A stretch of 64,000 nucleotides of DNA from positions 806,001-870,000 of the forward strand of contig JAWQUS010000030.1 in the NCBI GenBank assembly GCA_036365455.1, in the 5' to 3' direction. The translations under genes and the position numbers were made by a program. Shown in pieces: positions 62,545 through 64,000 of this stretch. The notes below the pieces were generated by a model, which saw only the letters and a list, made by a program, of their open reading frames with translations, did no database searches and was not told the origin of the DNA. The stretch's first letter is position 1, and every line of letters begins with the position of its first letter. The DNA is from Macrosoma leucophasiata. Lineage: Eukaryota; Arthropoda; Insecta; Lepidoptera; Hedylidae.

Positions 62545-62850
62545 TACTGAAGTCCTGCCCGATTTGTCAAATCTTTCCTTCACATAGCTCAATTGGAAGA
62601 GCTATTATATCGGTTGCCTAACTAAACTATGCTAGTAGTTGGTAATAGATGGCGCTGCTGCTACCATAAAGCAATGCAATAGATGTGAAGGAAAGATTTG
62701 ACAAATCGGGCAGGACTTCAGTAGCTCAATTGGAAGAGCGGCTGGACTAGATTCCCAGTAGGCCGCGAGTTCGAGTCTCGCCTGAAGTCAAATTTTTCTT
62801 TCCATTTTTCTTTAAAAATAAAATATATTTCACAAGCATGTGTTAATGCC
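62545..62850 (+). mobile_element. SINE-T copy with inverted 5' duplication
   Basis: The complete tRNA-like unit (about 62707-62790) has matching acceptor-like ends GACTTCAG and CTGAAGTC, A-box TAGCTCAATTGG and B-box GAGTTCGAGTCTC. Its upstream block (GTGAAGGAAAGATTTGACAA to GGCAGGACTTC) is also present in inverted orientation at 62547-62586. The anticodon arm is irregular, so it is not called as a tRNA gene. Confidence 0.65.
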
Positions 62851-62969
62851 AAATAATATAAAAAACACTTATAAGACTGCGTATACGTCTATCTGGTCTG
62901 TCCGTCATGGCATACGTGAAATACTTCAATGCATGTATGTTGGTAAATTAATAGGTATTGTAAATTAAA

Positions 62970-63206
62970 ATGAATATGCACTCGCCGCTTGTTACGCGGC
63001 CTGACATCCCTGATGGCCATGTAGAGCTCCCACGGTACGGGCGGCATTGCGCAACAACATCGTGTGGTATCGCCGTGTTCCTGGAAGACACCGTGACCAC
63101 CGTGTCTGCTCCGTACTACCATTGGCAACAGCACAAGAGGACACTTACTTCAATCTCCGAACTAAGCGGTCGCCTCCGCTGCTGGATCTCCTACTCGCTC
63201 GTGTAG
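62970..63206 (+). CDS. Unrecognised 78-codon frame, GC-richer
   Basis: A frame from MNMHSPLVTRPDIPDGHVEL to SGRLRCWISYSLV in a segment noticeably richer in G+C than its surroundings. The minus strand is also open over much of it (62889-63134). It is followed by about 400 bp of A/T-rich sequence ending CAATAAAGTG and a TTTC repeat (63600-63640), which resembles a retrotransposon or mRNA 3' end. It may be the C-terminus of a transposable-element protein. I recognise no domain, and there is no upstream exon or promoter. Confidence 0.25.
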   Translation: MNMHSPLVTRPDIPDGHVELPRYGRHCATTSCGIAVFLEDTVTTVSAPYYHWQQHKRTLTSISELSGRLRCWISYSLV

Positions 63207-63599
63207 TAGCCGAGACCAGTTAGTAGGAACTAGGTTAAAATTATAATAGATTTCCATTGTAAGTTTTATTTCAATTAAATTCATGTAATACAAGTTCCTT
63301 TGTATTTTTTAAAAACCCTCTTCGACGGCCGACAACCATAATACGCTCCATAGTTTTTTTTTTTTTTTTTCCCCTATACAGTGTTTTTTTTTTGTAACTA
63401 GCGCATGATTATTAAGGGGAGGCTTCACTCATCAGGATCATAGAACTAAATTTGTTAGTCTTGACGTACCTAAATCACCTTTGACGATTAATGCGTTGGA
63501 TGTATTTAATTAACCCTGTATATTCGTTTAATTTAATTTTTAAATTTACTTATACATTGTAAGTTACGTGCCAGTGAATTTATTGTGTCGCAGGTTCTC

Positions 63600-63640
63600 A
63601 CGACTGTATCAATAAAGTGTTTTTTCTTTCTTTCTTTCTT
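63600..63640 (+). repeat. Polyadenylation-like signal and (TTTC)n tail
   Basis: AATAAAGTG followed by about six TTTC units. This is the arrangement seen at the other LINE 3' ends in this window (AATAAAGTG then ATT units at 44931), and suggests a LINE 3' terminus. Confidence 0.5.
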
Positions 63641-64000
63641 TTGTAAATACCCACTAAATTCCGTAACTCTGTACGCTAAATGCAAAACTTACTTATACTT
63701 TTAGATATAATTTAATGTTTCTCTGTAAGTGAATTAGATTCTCTGTAAGAGAAATAAATTCTCTTTAAACTGAAATTAATGCAAATCGATTTTTACGTAA
63801 TGGATAAGGTCCACTTTGTGTATGTAGTTATAAGTAACTTATGTAAGTATTAAAAAAATATACGTATATCATAATTGACTGTTGAAAATCTTAATTCAGA
63901 CATAAATTAGCAAGTATGAAAACCGTGATACACCAATACGCATTTATACGCATTAATTATAACATTTTTTTTTTATTTCGAAAAATTTACCACAGATGTA
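63641..64000. other. No recognised feature
   Basis: A/T-rich sequence to the window edge. Confidence 0.35.

Noticed and set aside
62707..62790. tRNA gene candidate with matching acceptor-like ends and A/B boxes
   Set aside because: The same unit recurs inside repeat bodies at 12738 and in related form at 61005, the anticodon arm is irregular, and it is fused to an A/T-rich SINE tail. Treated as SINE-T.

Overview
The window looks like a piece of a lepidopteran (moth or butterfly) nuclear genome. It is A/T-rich and eukaryotic, with short interspersed repeats that have RNA polymerase III-type boxes, non-LTR retrotransposons with microsatellite tails, Penelope-like elements, Helitrons and TIR elements. 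The call to Lepidoptera is an inference from repeat types typical of that order. I find no convincing host gene, no functional tRNA or rRNA gene, and no bacterial-style operon. The only long intact coding region is a 1034-residue endonuclease/reverse transcriptase of a full-length RTE-type LINE (979-4083, minus strand).

I use local family names because I cannot search a repeat library. Retrotransposons: LINE-R (RTE type, about 3.2 kb, ORF stop codon only 14 nt from the 3' end); LINE-J (Jockey/CR1-like 3' ends); two other LINE 3' portions at 44007-44960 and 48765-49310; LINE 3' tails G and M; RTE-E (another RTE-like 3' end); and four Penelope-like families (PLE1-4). SINEs: SINE-A (tRNA head, tail matching the LINE-R C-terminal coding end); SINE-B (about 285 bp, the dominant repeat, tail matching LINE-J); SINE-C (tRNA head); SINE-D (5S rRNA-like head, RTE-like tail); and SINE-T (tRNA head, mostly in fold-back form). 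DNA elements: non-autonomous Helitrons, MITEs and several TIR elements (X, N, the 9931 and 27838 elements, hAT-like ends). F is a medium-length repeat carrying a GTCT microsatellite.

Layout. 1-4430: Helitron pieces, then a SINE-A split by the full-length LINE-R. 4430-10250: SINE-B copies, inverted X elements around a SINE-C, a stuttered RTE-E/SINE-B region and a GC-rich TIR element. 10250-16700: mostly unique sequence, then fragments of LINE-R, T, B, C, Helitron and J. 16700-21130: two unexplained direct-repeat pairs (K, L). 21130-26500: B, R, F, A and PLE2. 26500-33000: a TIR element carrying SINE-D, LINE-J, R, hAT-like ends and a MITE. 33000-42300: many SINE-B copies and a pair of N elements. 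42400-50650: hexamer microsatellite, LINE 3' portions, MITEs, SINE-D split by SINE-B, PLE4 and a 17-bp minisatellite. 51000-64000: nested SINE-A copies, PLE1, tandem Helitrons, PLE2 with a target-site duplication, nested SINE-B and fold-back T/PLE3.

Two things stand out. First, three SINE families each appear to carry a tail matching a LINE type present in the same window, so autonomous and parasitic elements can be paired. Second, fold-back (head-to-head) junctions recur across unrelated families, and insertions are heavily nested. This gene-free nested landscape would suit W-chromosome or other heterochromatic sequence, but that is inference. Stretches not listed as features are A/T-rich sequence in which I recognise nothing.
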